From the NCBI GenBank assembly GCA_938016265.1, contig CALLWB010000118.1, forward strand, positions 1 through 62,946: a stretch of 62,946 nt of DNA. Direction: 5' to 3'. Positions 17,394-27,900 of this stretch are shown one piece after another. The position numbers and the translations under genes were made by a program. This DNA is from an uncultured Saprospiraceae bacterium. GTDB lineage: Bacteria; Bacteroidota; Bacteroidia; Chitinophagales; Saprospiraceae. Under the pieces are notes generated by a model. It saw only the letters and a list, made by a program, of their open reading frames with translations. It ran no database searches and was not told the origin of the DNA. How positions within the stretch are numbered: position 1 is the stretch's first letter; each line of letters starts with the position of its first letter.

Positions 17394-18585
17394 GAACAAC
17401 CGCCCATTCCTAATAAAAGCCTTCAACAGGTTGAATATCCGGGTTCGGCTGGAGGCGGACGACTTGATGCAAACGGCCAAACGCAAAACCGGATTGACAG
17501 ACTTCGGTGAAGCCAATTTGCAGGAACCATTACACCAGTTAATCACTTCTATTCATCAGGATGCAAATCTGCATGCTTTTGGCCAGTTCATCACCAAACA
17601 ACGCCTACTAAATATCCTCCAAAACAGACTTCGAATTGAGCAATGTTTCAAGGACCACCCTGATATTGAAGACATTGAAATTAACTGCCCCATTTTTATA
17701 ACTGGATTGCAGCGAACAGGAACTACTCGATTGCACCGACTGCTCGCTGCGCATCCTGATGTTCGATCACTTACGTCGTGGGAAGCGTTAAACCCCGCAC
17801 CGCTCAACAACGATTCGAACAATCAAAAAAGAATAAACCAAGCCAAAACTGCTGAACGGGCGCTACGTTTTATGTCGCCTGATTTTTTTGCGATCCATCC
17901 GGTGGAGCATGAAGCACCTGAAGAGGATGTGTTGATCAATGACATGACTTTTGTGAGTGCTGTTCCAGAAGCAACAATGCATGTTCCTGGTTATACCGAT
18001 TGGCTGAAAACAGCAGATGGTTTGTGGCCCTATTCTTATTTGAAGAAGGTTTTAAAGCTTTTGTCCTGGCAGCATCCTAACAAAAAGTGGGTGCTTAAAA
18101 CACCACAGCATTTAGAAAACATGGCACCTATTTTTGCTGTTTTTCCAGATGCTAAAGTCATTCACACTTACCGCGATCCGCTTAAGGTAATCCCTTCATT
18201 TTCCAGTATGTTGTATCAAAGTTTTCGGATATTCAGCGATCAGGTAAATGCGGCAGCAATTGCCAATCATTGGTTGCAGAAAGACGCTAAAATGATAGCT
18301 GCAGCCATGGCTTACTGGTCTGGACTTCCTAGTGGAAAAGTACTGGACGTTTCTTACTATTCCATGATGAAAAATCCAGAAAAAGAACTGAAAAAAATCG
18401 TTGGTTTTATGGACTTGGATTGGAATACAAACGCGATGAATTCCATCAATACAATCAATACCCAAAACAAACAACACAAATACGGCAAACATCAATATCA
18501 CTTGGCAGACTTTGGACTCACAAAAGAAACTGTCGAGGCTTTGTTTGTTGATTATAGAAAAAAATATGCTATTCCTTTGGAGTAG
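17386..18585 (+). CDS. Sulfotransferase (Sulfotransfer_3-like)
   Basis: 399 residues. The 5'-phosphosulfate loop is FITGLQRTGTTRLH (104-117). The 3'-phosphate region is HTYRDPLKVIPSFSSM (about 262-277), with the conserved Arg and Ser. The end carries KHQYHLADFGLT. Family members move sulfate from PAPS to a hydroxyl. The same layout, including the C-terminal KHQLADYMLT block, recurs as the last domain of the polyketide synthase at 24954-34550, so the two are close relatives. Translationally coupled to the DUF1214 gene. The acceptor is unknown; a lipid or polyketide alcohol is the natural guess. No PAPS-forming genes are in the window. Confidence 0.88.
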   Translation: MLKNNRPFLIKAFNRLNIRVRLEADDLMQTAKRKTGLTDFGEANLQEPLHQLITSIHQDANLHAFGQFITKQRLLNILQNRLRIEQCFKDHPDIEDIEINCPIFITGLQRTGTTRLHRLLAAHPDVRSLTSWEALNPAPLNNDSNNQKRINQAKTAERALRFMSPDFFAIHPVEHEAPEEDVLINDMTFVSAVPEATMHVPGYTDWLKTADGLWPYSYLKKVLKLLSWQHPNKKWVLKTPQHLENMAPIFAVFPDAKVIHTYRDPLKVIPSFSSMLYQSFRIFSDQVNAAAIANHWLQKDAKMIAAAMAYWSGLPSGKVLDVSYYSMMKNPEKELKKIVGFMDLDWNTNAMNSINTINTQNKQHKYGKHQYHLADFGLTKETVEALFVDYRKKYAIPLE

Positions 18586-18685
18586 TTATTGAGTTACGGA
18601 GTACCAGAGTATATTAAGTTACTGACTGGATTGAGTATTTTGTGAACATTGAGGGACTTAACGACTTATTCAACTTAATTAAAAA

Positions 18686-19651
18686 ATGAGATACAACAAT
18701 CCATTTACAGCTACCATAAACGGGATCTTAGACCTCTTCAAAAAACAAACCCCCATCGGTGAATTGGGCGCCAATGATCGGTTGGATGGCAAAACCTGTC
18801 TGGTGACAGGGGCCAACTCAGGCCTGGGGTTTGCGGTGGCGACCCAACTCGTTCAACGAGGTGCATTTGTCGTGATGGCTTGTCGTGGAGGTATACCTGA
18901 AGCAGGAGAAAAAGTCACAAAAATCACTAGGAGTAATCTATTGAAAATGATTCCTATCGACTTATCGAAAATAGATAGCATTCATCAGTTTATCCAAACT
19001 ATAAAATCAGAAGGATGGCAGTTTGATGTGGCTGTTTTTAATGCTGCAATGGTGCCAAGTGGATCGCAGAAAATGGCCTCTGGATTTGACCAAATGTTTC
19101 TAGTAAATTATCTATCAAAATTTATTCTGGTGAATGGATTGCTTGAAATAAATGCGATTCCAAAACGAAAAACAAACCATGCAAGAATCATTTTTGTTTC
19201 TTCAGAATCCCACCGATCCACCAGTGCAATTGATTTTGAAAAACTAGGCGTTTTTGAGGAGTACAAAATGGGAAAAGTGATTGCACTTTATGGCGACTAC
19301 AAGCTGTTGCTGAATACCTATGCTACTGAATTGTCCAGAAGGCTAAACAACAAACATCTAAATATCAATGTGTTTGCACTTTGCCCTGGCCCAATAAACT
19401 CGAATATTGCAAGGGCAGCACCGAAAGCGGTTGTGCCTATATTAAAGTTGGTTTTCAAATTGTTTTTTAGATCTCCAACCAAGGCTGCGGAGCCCGTTTT
19501 GTATTTAGCCTGCTCTCCCGCTATCAAAAAACGGTCAAGTTTGTACCTGCATTTCATGCAAGAGAAAGCAATGGACGAAAAAGCGTTAGATCCTGAAAAC
19601 GGGAAAAAGCTTTGGGAAAAATCTGTTGAGTTGGTTAAAGGACGTAGCTAA
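18686..19651 (+). CDS. Classical short-chain dehydrogenase/reductase
   Basis: 321 residues. Cofactor motif TGANSGLG (41-48), NAA (119-121), catalytic Ser in VSSES (171-175) and Tyr202-x3-Lys206 (YGDYK) are all in place, so it should be active with NAD(P)H. The overall type (retinol-dehydrogenase or protochlorophyllide-reductase-like, with PGP.NSNIAR after the active site and a C-terminal helix) suggests a hydrophobic alcohol, aldehyde or ketone substrate. It follows the sulfotransferase gene by 100 bp on the same strand. Confidence 0.88.
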   Translation: MRYNNPFTATINGILDLFKKQTPIGELGANDRLDGKTCLVTGANSGLGFAVATQLVQRGAFVVMACRGGIPEAGEKVTKITRSNLLKMIPIDLSKIDSIHQFIQTIKSEGWQFDVAVFNAAMVPSGSQKMASGFDQMFLVNYLSKFILVNGLLEINAIPKRKTNHARIIFVSSESHRSTSAIDFEKLGVFEEYKMGKVIALYGDYKLLLNTYATELSRRLNNKHLNINVFALCPGPINSNIARAAPKAVVPILKLVFKLFFRSPTKAAEPVLYLACSPAIKKRSSLYLHFMQEKAMDEKALDPENGKKLWEKSVELVKGRS

Positions 19652-19659
19652 TGGTGAAA

Positions 19660-19715
19660 TAGTTAATGGTCTATTCCTGCTTGGTTGCTCAGAGCCTTCC
19701 GCCCACCATTAACTA
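19660..19715. repeat. Inverted repeat between convergent genes (possible weak terminator)
   Basis: An 11-bp perfect inverted repeat, TAGTTAATGGT (19660-19670) and ACCATTAACTA (19705-19715), lies between the convergent SDR and SRPBCC genes and covers the stop codon of the latter. The 34-base loop and missing T run make termination uncertain. Confidence 0.4.
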
Positions 19716-20149
19716 ATAAAAATTTCTTCTGCTCGTTTTTTCAATCCCTCCGCAACTAGATCAAATCCATGTTGGATTTTTTTCTTGTAAAACAACATCA
19801 CTACAGGAACTAGCATTCCCCAAAACTTATCGTACGTCAGATATTCAGTTTTATCTGGTCCTAGTGCTGTCAGTATTTGAGCGCGCTCTGTTTTGACAGG
19901 AAAGGTAGACGTTATTCCCCAGGCAATCGACTCTTGCTCCTTCACCCAAAGTAACGTTTCTTTTTGAATCAGCAACTTCCCATTTTGTTTCATATCCACA
20001 TGAAGAATTACCTCCTCTCCTGGCACCAACGAACATTCTACTTTTGGGGTGAACGGATTCCATTTAGGATAGGCTTCAAAATCCAGCAAAACGTTCCAGA
20101 CAATTTGTTTGGGGGCGTTGATAACTATTTTTGAGTTAATTTCTTTCAT
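19709..20149 (-). CDS. SRPBCC (START-like) lipid-binding-fold protein
   Basis: 146 residues. The start INSKIVINAPKQIVWNVLLDFEAYPKWNPF is the typical SRPBCC/polyketide_cyc2 beginning; the rest fits the small alpha/beta grip fold with a long C-terminal helix (GFDLVAEGLKKRAEEIF). The fold encloses a hydrophobic ligand or acts as a cyclase or co-chaperone; the sequence does not tell which. No signal peptide. It sits next to the SDR, so a hydrophobic pathway intermediate is a conceivable ligand. Confidence 0.82.
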   Translation of the reverse strand: MKEINSKIVINAPKQIVWNVLLDFEAYPKWNPFTPKVECSLVPGEEVILHVDMKQNGKLLIQKETLLWVKEQESIAWGITSTFPVKTERAQILTALGPDKTEYLTYDKFWGMLVPVVMLFYKKKIQHGFDLVAEGLKKRAEEIFIS

Positions 20150-20246
20150 GGATGGTTATTAGAGAATTGAAAAACGGAAATTTGCAGTAAACTATTCGTG
20201 CAAAGTAATACAAACCTTGTTCATTTGAGATATTCATAGGTAAATT

Positions 20247-21680
20247 TTATCCATCCGACAATTGCTCAACAAACCAATATTTATCAGGGAGGGGCTGGAG
20301 CAATTTGATTTCTTCCAGCAAGGCCAATTTCTCTGATTTGTCATACGGATTGACTTTCATTAGTTTGGTGAGTGAACTGATAAAGTTTTGATAGCTAATC
20401 CGATGGTAACTGATGATTTTATTTCTTCGAATAAAGATCTTAAAACTCTCTATTAGATTTTCGAAAGCTTCGATGTCATGTTGTTCATAATATATTCGCG
20501 AAAGCAAAATTTTAGTATCTAAACTTACATAAACATCGCCTAGGGAGACATTCAAAAATAAGAGTTGAAGTGCTTTTTCGTATTGTTTTTTTGAGTAGAA
20601 TAATTTTGCTAAATTATAATTGTAGGTCTCTTCTTGGTAAGCTGTTTCCAGAAATTCTTTGTATTGATGAATGAATTGTTCTACCCATTCAAACTGTTGC
20701 AGGCGAAGGCCAAGAGCGGTCATATTTTTATAGGTAAACCTGGAAATCAGCCCCTTGGAGAGGAGCATTTTTTTCTTCACACCAGACTTATAAAAATTCA
20801 GCAAAACAGGGATAAATGCTAGTTTTCCCTGATTCAGGTTTTTTATCCCGATGTTTATGGCAAGCAAGTAGATGTCCCGCATTTCAGCACTATCAAACAA
20901 CTCGGTGCTGCTATTAAGAATGCTTTCCATGGACTTAAAATAACCAATATTGTCAACGTTTGTTTGCGCTTGGTAAGCGTAGTAATAGATACTGATCGCT
21001 GGAATATTCAACAGGTCCAGCCGTTCGACTTCTTCCACCGCTGCCTCTACCAACCCCATGTCATAACTTATGTTGTAAACACTTTGATGAGAAAACATAA
21101 TACAACATTGTCGCAGCCGATTTGCTATATACCTAATGTCAAGTACTTTGGATACTTCTTGCAAGTTGTTTTCTTTAGTTCTTCCCTTTTGGACGAGGGC
21201 GTGACTTTGCTCCTGTTCCAGTTGGTATTTCATATCAAAATATTCCAGGTCTCTTTTGTTTGTTTGCTCGACAAGGGTAGTTAGATTGTTGGTTGTTTTC
21301 TCTAGTAGCTTGTGGAGGCCTCGTTTTCTGTAAGACTTGCAGAGTGCCAGTTGTGTTTGACTTTTGTCCTTAGTCAGCTCCTGAAAAGCGAGAAATTGCT
21401 CTAATGATTTAAACAGATAAGACATCACATCTCTGATGGCCTTATCGTTGTACGGAACATCAGGAAATATTTTTTTTGCAATTAGCTCCTTCGAAAAATT
21501 AGGTTGTACTCGAGTAAACTGCACCCTCAGATGATCAAACAACTCGACCACTTTGATGTGTTGATTAAAGATCTTAGACTCCAAAAACCGCTTAAAAAAC
21601 CTTAGTTCCTCCGAACTCAAAGAAGCGATAACCCGAACCAGTTTATTTTGTTCCATCTGTTTATGTTGCTTGAAATCCAC
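20247..21680 (-). CDS. Helical ~500-residue protein, paralogue family copy 2
   Basis: 477 residues, cytoplasmic, all helical in appearance. The start LVRVIASLSSEELRFFKRFL (14-33) matches the L..L...E...F.K.L beginnings of the proteins at 5389 and 49373, and LFDHLR follows. The C-terminal part ends with a Leu-rich segment before PLPDKYWFVEQL, comparable with PLIERDWLLEKVEF at the end of copy 1. The gene is divergent from a large secreted protein gene at 21882, as copy 1 is from a secreted protein gene at 7575. Function unknown; TPR-like helices suggest protein binding. Confidence 0.7.
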   Translation of the reverse strand: MDFKQHKQMEQNKLVRVIASLSSEELRFFKRFLESKIFNQHIKVVELFDHLRVQFTRVQPNFSKELIAKKIFPDVPYNDKAIRDVMSYLFKSLEQFLAFQELTKDKSQTQLALCKSYRKRGLHKLLEKTTNNLTTLVEQTNKRDLEYFDMKYQLEQEQSHALVQKGRTKENNLQEVSKVLDIRYIANRLRQCCIMFSHQSVYNISYDMGLVEAAVEEVERLDLLNIPAISIYYYAYQAQTNVDNIGYFKSMESILNSSTELFDSAEMRDIYLLAINIGIKNLNQGKLAFIPVLLNFYKSGVKKKMLLSKGLISRFTYKNMTALGLRLQQFEWVEQFIHQYKEFLETAYQEETYNYNLAKLFYSKKQYEKALQLLFLNVSLGDVYVSLDTKILLSRIYYEQHDIEAFENLIESFKIFIRRNKIISYHRISYQNFISSLTKLMKVNPYDKSEKLALLEEIKLLQPLPDKYWFVEQLSDG

Positions 21681-21881
21681 CTTGTCCGTTTAAATGTAGT
21701 CCATAAAAAGAAAAAATGCATTCACAGACAGAAATTTATTCCGACAATTACCTACCTAAAACAGCAATATACATGAAAATATTACAGAACGATTAAATTT
21801 TATTCCGACTAATTAAAAAAAATGTCCTTTTCTACCTACTAAAAAACCTACAATTTCGTTCTATCAAATAACTACTACAAA

Positions 21882-24797
21882 ATGACAACAATGAAGAACC
21901 CTCCAAAATCCAACCTTTACCACTTATTCTATTCTTTTCTCTTTTTACTTCTTGTTACTACCAATATAAATGGACAAGGGTGGAAACTAGATTTTCTACC
22001 GGATAGTCTTATACAAAACAGATTTCCTCACAAAGTCCTCCACGCTCATGATGGAGGATTCATTGCTCTGGGAATGGTACAATCTTGGTCAACCGACCAT
22101 AGTGATTTAGAGATCTCAAAAATAGATCCCTCTGGAAATATACAATGGAGAAAAGAAATTGGAGGAAATTACAATCTAACTTCCGCAGACATAACACCTA
22201 CAATAGATAGCGGATACGTTGTCTTAGCTCATAGGGTTACTTCTTACACCATCGATTCCGTTGCAATTAGACATCCGTACATTGTAAAAACAGATATCGC
22301 AGGAAACGTGCTGTGGGAGGAGGTACTGTTCAACAACTCTTTTACGTCTCTAAATGCAATAAAACAAACCCCTGATGGAGGCTACCTCATCGCTGGCGGT
22401 TATTATGAACAAAATTTAAATTCCGAGGCAGTACTAGTAAAACTAGATGCTTTAGGCGTATCAGAGTGGGATAGAACTTATGGGACTTCATTCAATTTTG
22501 GCAATGAAGCAAAAGACATAAGTATCAATTCCAATGGGACCTACTCCATAGTTGGCCAACTTGATAGTTTAGAGACTTTATTCACCATCAACCCAACTGG
22601 CGATATTCTTTGGTCTCAAAACTATAGTTCCGAACTCACCGATAACCTCGCAAGCATGTGCTCAACTTCTGATGGGGGGTATCTGCTTGCCGGATATAAA
22701 AAAAATACGTCAAACACGCGGGATATTTGGATGGTAAAAACCGATGCAAATGGACAGGAGCAATGGTCTAAGACAATTATTACTTTAAATTACTCCTTCG
22801 CAACTGATGTCATTCCTACTACAGATGGAGGTTATATGATAGCAGGGTATGGATTTGAGGGTGGTGGTGGAATAGTTTCAGGGTATGCCATAAAAACAGA
22901 CTCGCAATGCAATACTGAATGGATATATGAGTTTAAAGATCTAACTAATGCAAATATTGTAAGTAGTGTAATTCAAGCAAATGATGGTGGTTTTGTGTTT
23001 GCAGGCATTCCTGATTTTTCTGGAAATGCAGGTGGCTTTATTATAAAACTAGATGCGCAAGGTCGTTTGTATACCAGTGTCATCGAAGGAAACATCGCAT
23101 ACGATCAGAATAACAATTGCCTCATTGACTCCCTAGAAACTGCTCTTTTCAATTGGATGGTAGAAGCTAAGGGCGATGACACTTTTTATGGTATTACAGA
23201 TGCTTCAGGTAACTATACTATCCGATTAGATTCTGGTAGTTACGACTTAACTATTTATCCTCCAAACAACTTGTGGCTTCCTTGTCAGTCTTCCTATCAG
23301 TTTCTAGCAGCCAACGATACCACTAGTATTGCATTCCCTGTGAAAGCCCTAGGACAATGCGTAAATCTGAAAACGGATGTTTCCACCCCATTTCTGCGTC
23401 GTTGTTTTGACAATGTCTATACTGTTTCCTATAGCAATCAAGGAACGCTTCCTTCATCAAACAATTATATCGAAGTCGAATTCGATACTTTCTTAACTGT
23501 CGATTCTAGCTCAATTCCATGGACCTCGCAAACTGGAAATTTGTTTACTTTTTGGATTGGAGACTTAGGCATTTATGAAGGTGGTGACTTCTATGTCTAC
23601 GTCACCTTAGATTGCGACTCGACAATAGTTGGCCAAACTCACTGCGTAGAAGCGAATATCTACCCACAAACAATATGTATTCCTACAGATCTAATTTGGG
23701 ATGGCTCAATAACTACGGTAGATGCTAACTGTGATACGGACTCGGTTACTTTTACCATAAAAAACACAGGTAGCAATAACATGTCTGGCCCTCAAGACTA
23801 CATCGTAATTGAAGACAACATCATCATGAAAACTGGCCAATTTCAATTAGCTCCGGGACAGGAATTACCGGTCACGGTTCCCAGCAATGGCTCTACCTAT
23901 CGGATCTATGCAGATCAGGCTCCAGGGCATTTCCCGTCAGATCACCAACCAACTGTGGCAATTGAAGGCTGTGGAGTAAATCCAGTCACCCAAGAGTTTA
24001 GCCTTGGTTTTGTCAACCGATTCCCGGAGGATGACCAACTCGACTATGTTTCTATCGATTGCCAAGAGTCGATTGGTTCTTATGATCCCAACGACAAAAG
24101 GGCGGAACCAAAAGGCTATGGAGAAAAACACTATATCAATGTTGGAGAGGACCTCGAATACCATATCCGTTTTCAAAACACAGGAACTGACACGGCTTTT
24201 ACGGTAGTTGTCATGGACACCCTATCCCCACATTTAGACATTCAATCCATCATTCAAGGGACGTCAAGTCACTCCAATGTGCTTTCAATTATTGATGATA
24301 ATATTTTAAAATTTACATTTAAGGATATTCTTCTTGTAGACTCGGCCACCAACGAACCAGGATCTCATGGGTTTATTAAATTTAAGATCTCTCAAAAACC
24401 GTTCTTACCTTTAGAAACCGTGATTAACAATAGCGCTGCCATTTATTTCGACTTCAATGCTCCTATTATTACCAATGAGACCTATCATACCATTGGAGAA
24501 GACTTTATACCTGTTGAAATCATCCGTTATCCTGGTAGCAATACGCCTTCCAACCTTCAAGTGACCGTCCAGCCAAACCCTTTTACCCTCTATACCGATT
24601 TTGTATTAACAAACGGGCAGGAAGGTGAACAAACATTTCAACTTTTTGATACCATGGGCCGCCTGATTCATGCAGAAACGTTTTCTGAAGAAGGGGTTTA
24701 TCGATTATGGAGAAACAATTTGTCACAGGGCGTTTTCTTCTACACCATCAAAAAAGATAATCTGGTAATTGATACCGGTAAAGTTGTTGTTCAATAA
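21882..24797 (+). CDS. Large T9SS-secreted protein with DGGY repeats and sorting tail
   Basis: 971 residues. Signal peptide at about 10-33. Residues 40-390 hold about seven repeats of a D/T-DGGY-x-x-AG strand pair (PDGGYLIAG, SDGGYLLAG, TDGGYMIAG, NDGGFVFAG), which suggests a beta-propeller. A carboxypeptidase-regulatory or SdrD-like beta domain follows (about 400-465: GNIAYDQNNNCLID...GNYTIRLDSGSYDL). Then come DUF11-like sheets, the SYDPNDKRAEP segment common before the end of such proteins (about 732), and a type A sorting tail (VQPNPFTLYTDF..., about 887-971). Extracellular or surface-attached; ligand unknown. It ends at a bidirectional terminator shared with the polyketide synthase gene. 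Confidence 0.85.
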   Translation: MTTMKNPPKSNLYHLFYSFLFLLLVTTNINGQGWKLDFLPDSLIQNRFPHKVLHAHDGGFIALGMVQSWSTDHSDLEISKIDPSGNIQWRKEIGGNYNLTSADITPTIDSGYVVLAHRVTSYTIDSVAIRHPYIVKTDIAGNVLWEEVLFNNSFTSLNAIKQTPDGGYLIAGGYYEQNLNSEAVLVKLDALGVSEWDRTYGTSFNFGNEAKDISINSNGTYSIVGQLDSLETLFTINPTGDILWSQNYSSELTDNLASMCSTSDGGYLLAGYKKNTSNTRDIWMVKTDANGQEQWSKTIITLNYSFATDVIPTTDGGYMIAGYGFEGGGGIVSGYAIKTDSQCNTEWIYEFKDLTNANIVSSVIQANDGGFVFAGIPDFSGNAGGFIIKLDAQGRLYTSVIEGNIAYDQNNNCLIDSLETALFNWMVEAKGDDTFYGITDASGNYTIRLDSGSYDLTIYPPNNLWLPCQSSYQFLAANDTTSIAFPVKALGQCVNLKTDVSTPFLRRCFDNVYTVSYSNQGTLPSSNNYIEVEFDTFLTVDSSSIPWTSQTGNLFTFWIGDLGIYEGGDFYVYVTLDCDSTIVGQTHCVEANIYPQTICIPTDLIWDGSITTVDANCDTDSVTFTIKNTGSNNMSGPQDYIVIEDNIIMKTGQFQLAPGQELPVTVPSNGSTYRIYADQAPGHFPSDHQPTVAIEGCGVNPVTQEFSLGFVNRFPEDDQLDYVSIDCQESIGSYDPNDKRAEPKGYGEKHYINVGEDLEYHIRFQNTGTDTAFTVVVMDTLSPHLDIQSIIQGTSSHSNVLSIIDDNILKFTFKDILLVDSATNEPGSHGFIKFKISQKPFLPLETVINNSAAIYFDFNAPIITNETYHTIGEDFIPVEIIRYPGSNTPSNLQVTVQPNPFTLYTDFVLTNGQEGEQTFQLFDTMGRLIHAETFSEEGVYRLWRNNLSQGVFFYTIKKDNLVIDTGKVVVQ

Positions 24798-24878
24798 TAA
24801 TTTATACCAATTCATCAAGAAAGATCAACCCTTTATTTAAAGGAAGATCTAAGCGAATCAAGTATAAAGTTTTCACTC

Positions 24879-24924
24879 AAAAAAGAACCTCCTATGCTCG
24901 TCCAGCATAAGAGGTTTCTTTTTT
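24879..24924. terminator. Bidirectional intrinsic terminator between convergent genes
   Basis: Long hairpin: AAAGAACCTC pairs with GAGGTTTCTTT, with an inner ATGCT / AGCAT stem. It has an A run on one side and a T6 run on the other, and serves both the secreted-protein gene and the polyketide synthase gene. Confidence 0.88.
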
Positions 24925-24953
24925 AGAACATTGTCCTAGATCTAATTTATAAC

Positions 24954-27900
24954 CTAGTGTTGCAAACTGGCCTTCCTAAAAACAATTTCTCTATGCTCTA
25001 CAAATTTCAAGTAAGCAGCAAATGCCTGATCTACATCGGCTTTAGTCAACATATAGTCGGCCAGTTGATGCTTATTTCTTGACTCCTTGCTTCTTTGCTC
25101 GTTTTGCGTATGTACCCACTCTTCCATTTTAGCAGCTTTCTGTTCAGACAGCGGTTTATCCCATTGACCATAAATCGAACGGACCGTCTGCATTGGCTCC
25201 TTGATAAAATCGTAGTAGCTCACATCTATCCAACGGTCTTCCAACTCTGGATGAGCAGTTCTAAAATCGACCGCCTTGGATAACATTTTACTCATAAAGT
25301 CCAACTGCTGTTTTCCAATCTCCTTCTTGGATTGCGGCGTAGCCAAGGTCGCACGCGACTGCTCCACCAGATGATTCCACGAACTCATAAACTCACAAGG
25401 ATCGCGGTGGGTTTGGATAAATAACGCATCAGGATAAACTTCTATCAGTTCTTCCAACGCCATCAAATGAAAAGGCATTTTCAATAGCCATTGATTTCCT
25501 TGATCGGACTGGTGCGTACGTTGCCAGTTGAAATGCTGCATGATTTGATGGTGCATTTTGTAGGCATCCCCGCTACCCTGCTCCTCCAGCCGTCTGCAAT
25601 AAGACGGCAAATTATAGAGAATCGCAGAACTCCAGGAAGAAAATGAATGTTCCAATAGACCAAATTCTTCTTCCGGTGCGTCGATATCTACTTTATGAAT
25701 ACCGCGCAATTGCTCTTCTGCTTCATAGCCAGCTACCAAATCAGCAATGTATGTTCTTCTAGGATCAGCGATCGTTCCTCCTAGACATTTGTAGTCTCCA
25801 CCTGCCATGACTGGCTGCGTAGATTCATACAATTTCAAGGTATTAAACTGCCGATCTTGGGACAATAAATTGTGCATAAATGTGGTACCTGTTCGGTTGA
25901 TTCCTACTATGAATATCGGGCGTTCTATCCGTTGTTCCAATATCGCTGGATGTTGTTTTCTTTCCTTGGCTAATGCTGCCAAATTGTATAGTTTCCGACT
26001 TAAATTGACGGAAGTCATGGAACGTCTTTCTGACAACAATTTCGCTTCGGGTGCATTCAAGGCATTGACCAAAATATCCATAGACTTCAAGACAGGTTTA
26101 GGATAGGCTGCTTCAAAAGAAACGCCACTTTGCTCAGCGAATTCCTTAGCCAATCGTAGTAATATTTCCGTACTGATTACTCCATTTGGTGTGGTGTACT
26201 GCCAGTTTTCACGGTGGCGTTCTATCCATTTGTAGGAACTTGCGCTCATGGCAATTAACCCAGGCCACTCGATTTCGAATGGACAATCTTCCTTGATTGC
26301 CTGATCGGAAACCGGTTGTGCTCCATCCGCCCTGCTTATTCCAAACCATTGCGGCGCGAAATAATCTACTAGTGTCCAGTAGCCGTCAAGTGGCGATTTC
26401 TCTCCTTCCTCCATACAAGCTTGCTTGAAATCTGCATAGGATACTTCCTCTAGATCAATCCCAAATTCTAAAAAGCTCAGATCATGGCTTACCGGTTTCG
26501 GATTGCAGCATTGATAGATGGTATTTTTTCTATTTTCATTTAATGAAATCGCGGTACAAAAATTACTAATGGTATCAACAGGCTCTGTCCATCGGAGTTT
26601 CAGATTTTTGCATTTTTTGCCGATACTCAAGGCAGACAATGCAATCCGTACCTTGACATCATTGATCTGCGTATATCCGGTCTCCGCCGCCATCCCTGTA
26701 ACAGGCAATCTAAAAATAGCAATGGGCAATCCAGCAGATTTAGCAAAAAACAAACTTTGCTCTACCACCAATTTCGACCAGGGATATCCTACAAAACCTA
26801 GGGGGAATTTTCGTTTCATTTCCTCCAGATCCGGCTGTGCCTGATGGCTGATACTTTTATCCATGTATTCTCCTCCAAACTGGCTAAAATATTGCGGGAA
26901 TATTCCAAGTGTCGATGCGTAAAAAAGGTGCTTCATTCGTTTAGCAAAACAAAGTTCAAAGATATTTTGCATGCTGAGTGTATTGACTTTCCTAATAGTT
27001 CTATAAGGAGAAGCAAGCGTCAAATCTGCTGCAAAATGGTACACGGCATCCATCTGCTCGCTTAATTGGTCAAAATCGGTTGGAGTCAGTCCAAATTGAG
27101 GTTGCCCCATATCTCCAACTACTGGATGGATTCGATCTGCAAATTGGTCTTCCCATATCTCGGCTAGTTCGAGGGCGGCTTGCAGTCGTTCTTTTCCATG
27201 GGTGGCGTCTGTTGCTCTTACTAGGCAATGCACCTGAACCTCCTTGTGCTGTGTCAATAGATCCCGGAGTATAAATCGGCCAATGAAACCTGTTGCTCCG
27301 GTAATAAACACCTGCTTAAACGCGGTAGGCGAAATAGCTGGCTTGATCGGGTCAGTGCTTATATTATCTCGAATAAAAGCTCTTAATGTATTGATGTCCG
27401 TCTGGCAATCAGGAGGCAACGTGCCACTAAGTTTTTCTGGCTGAACGACCTCCTTTAGTTTTCCTGGGTGAACTGTGCCGTTTTTAGCTGTTGATTTAGA
27501 AGATACGCTTACTGCGAATGGTTCTTTTTCTGGTAGTTGGCCATTTCCATTTTGAAGGCCGTTTGTAGGAACAAGGGGATATTCAAAATGGTCCTCATAT
27601 TTATTCGCAAAAACAGACGGAATTCGTTTTGCTTTTGGCAATAGCACTTCCTCTTCGAGGGTTATTTGTTCTGTTTGATCTTCTTCCGAGCTTTCCGCCT
27701 CACTTGATTGGGTATGTCTGTTGATAATGCTGTCTACAAGAGTTGCCGTCGTTGCTTTAGTCATCAAATCGATAATACTGACTTGATAATTAAATTGAGA
27801 ATTTACAAAAGCAGACAATTCTGAAACTGAAATCGAATTTAGTCCAAAACTAGCAAATGGTTCGTGGATATCAATCTCTTCGTGGCCGCACAACTCAGAT

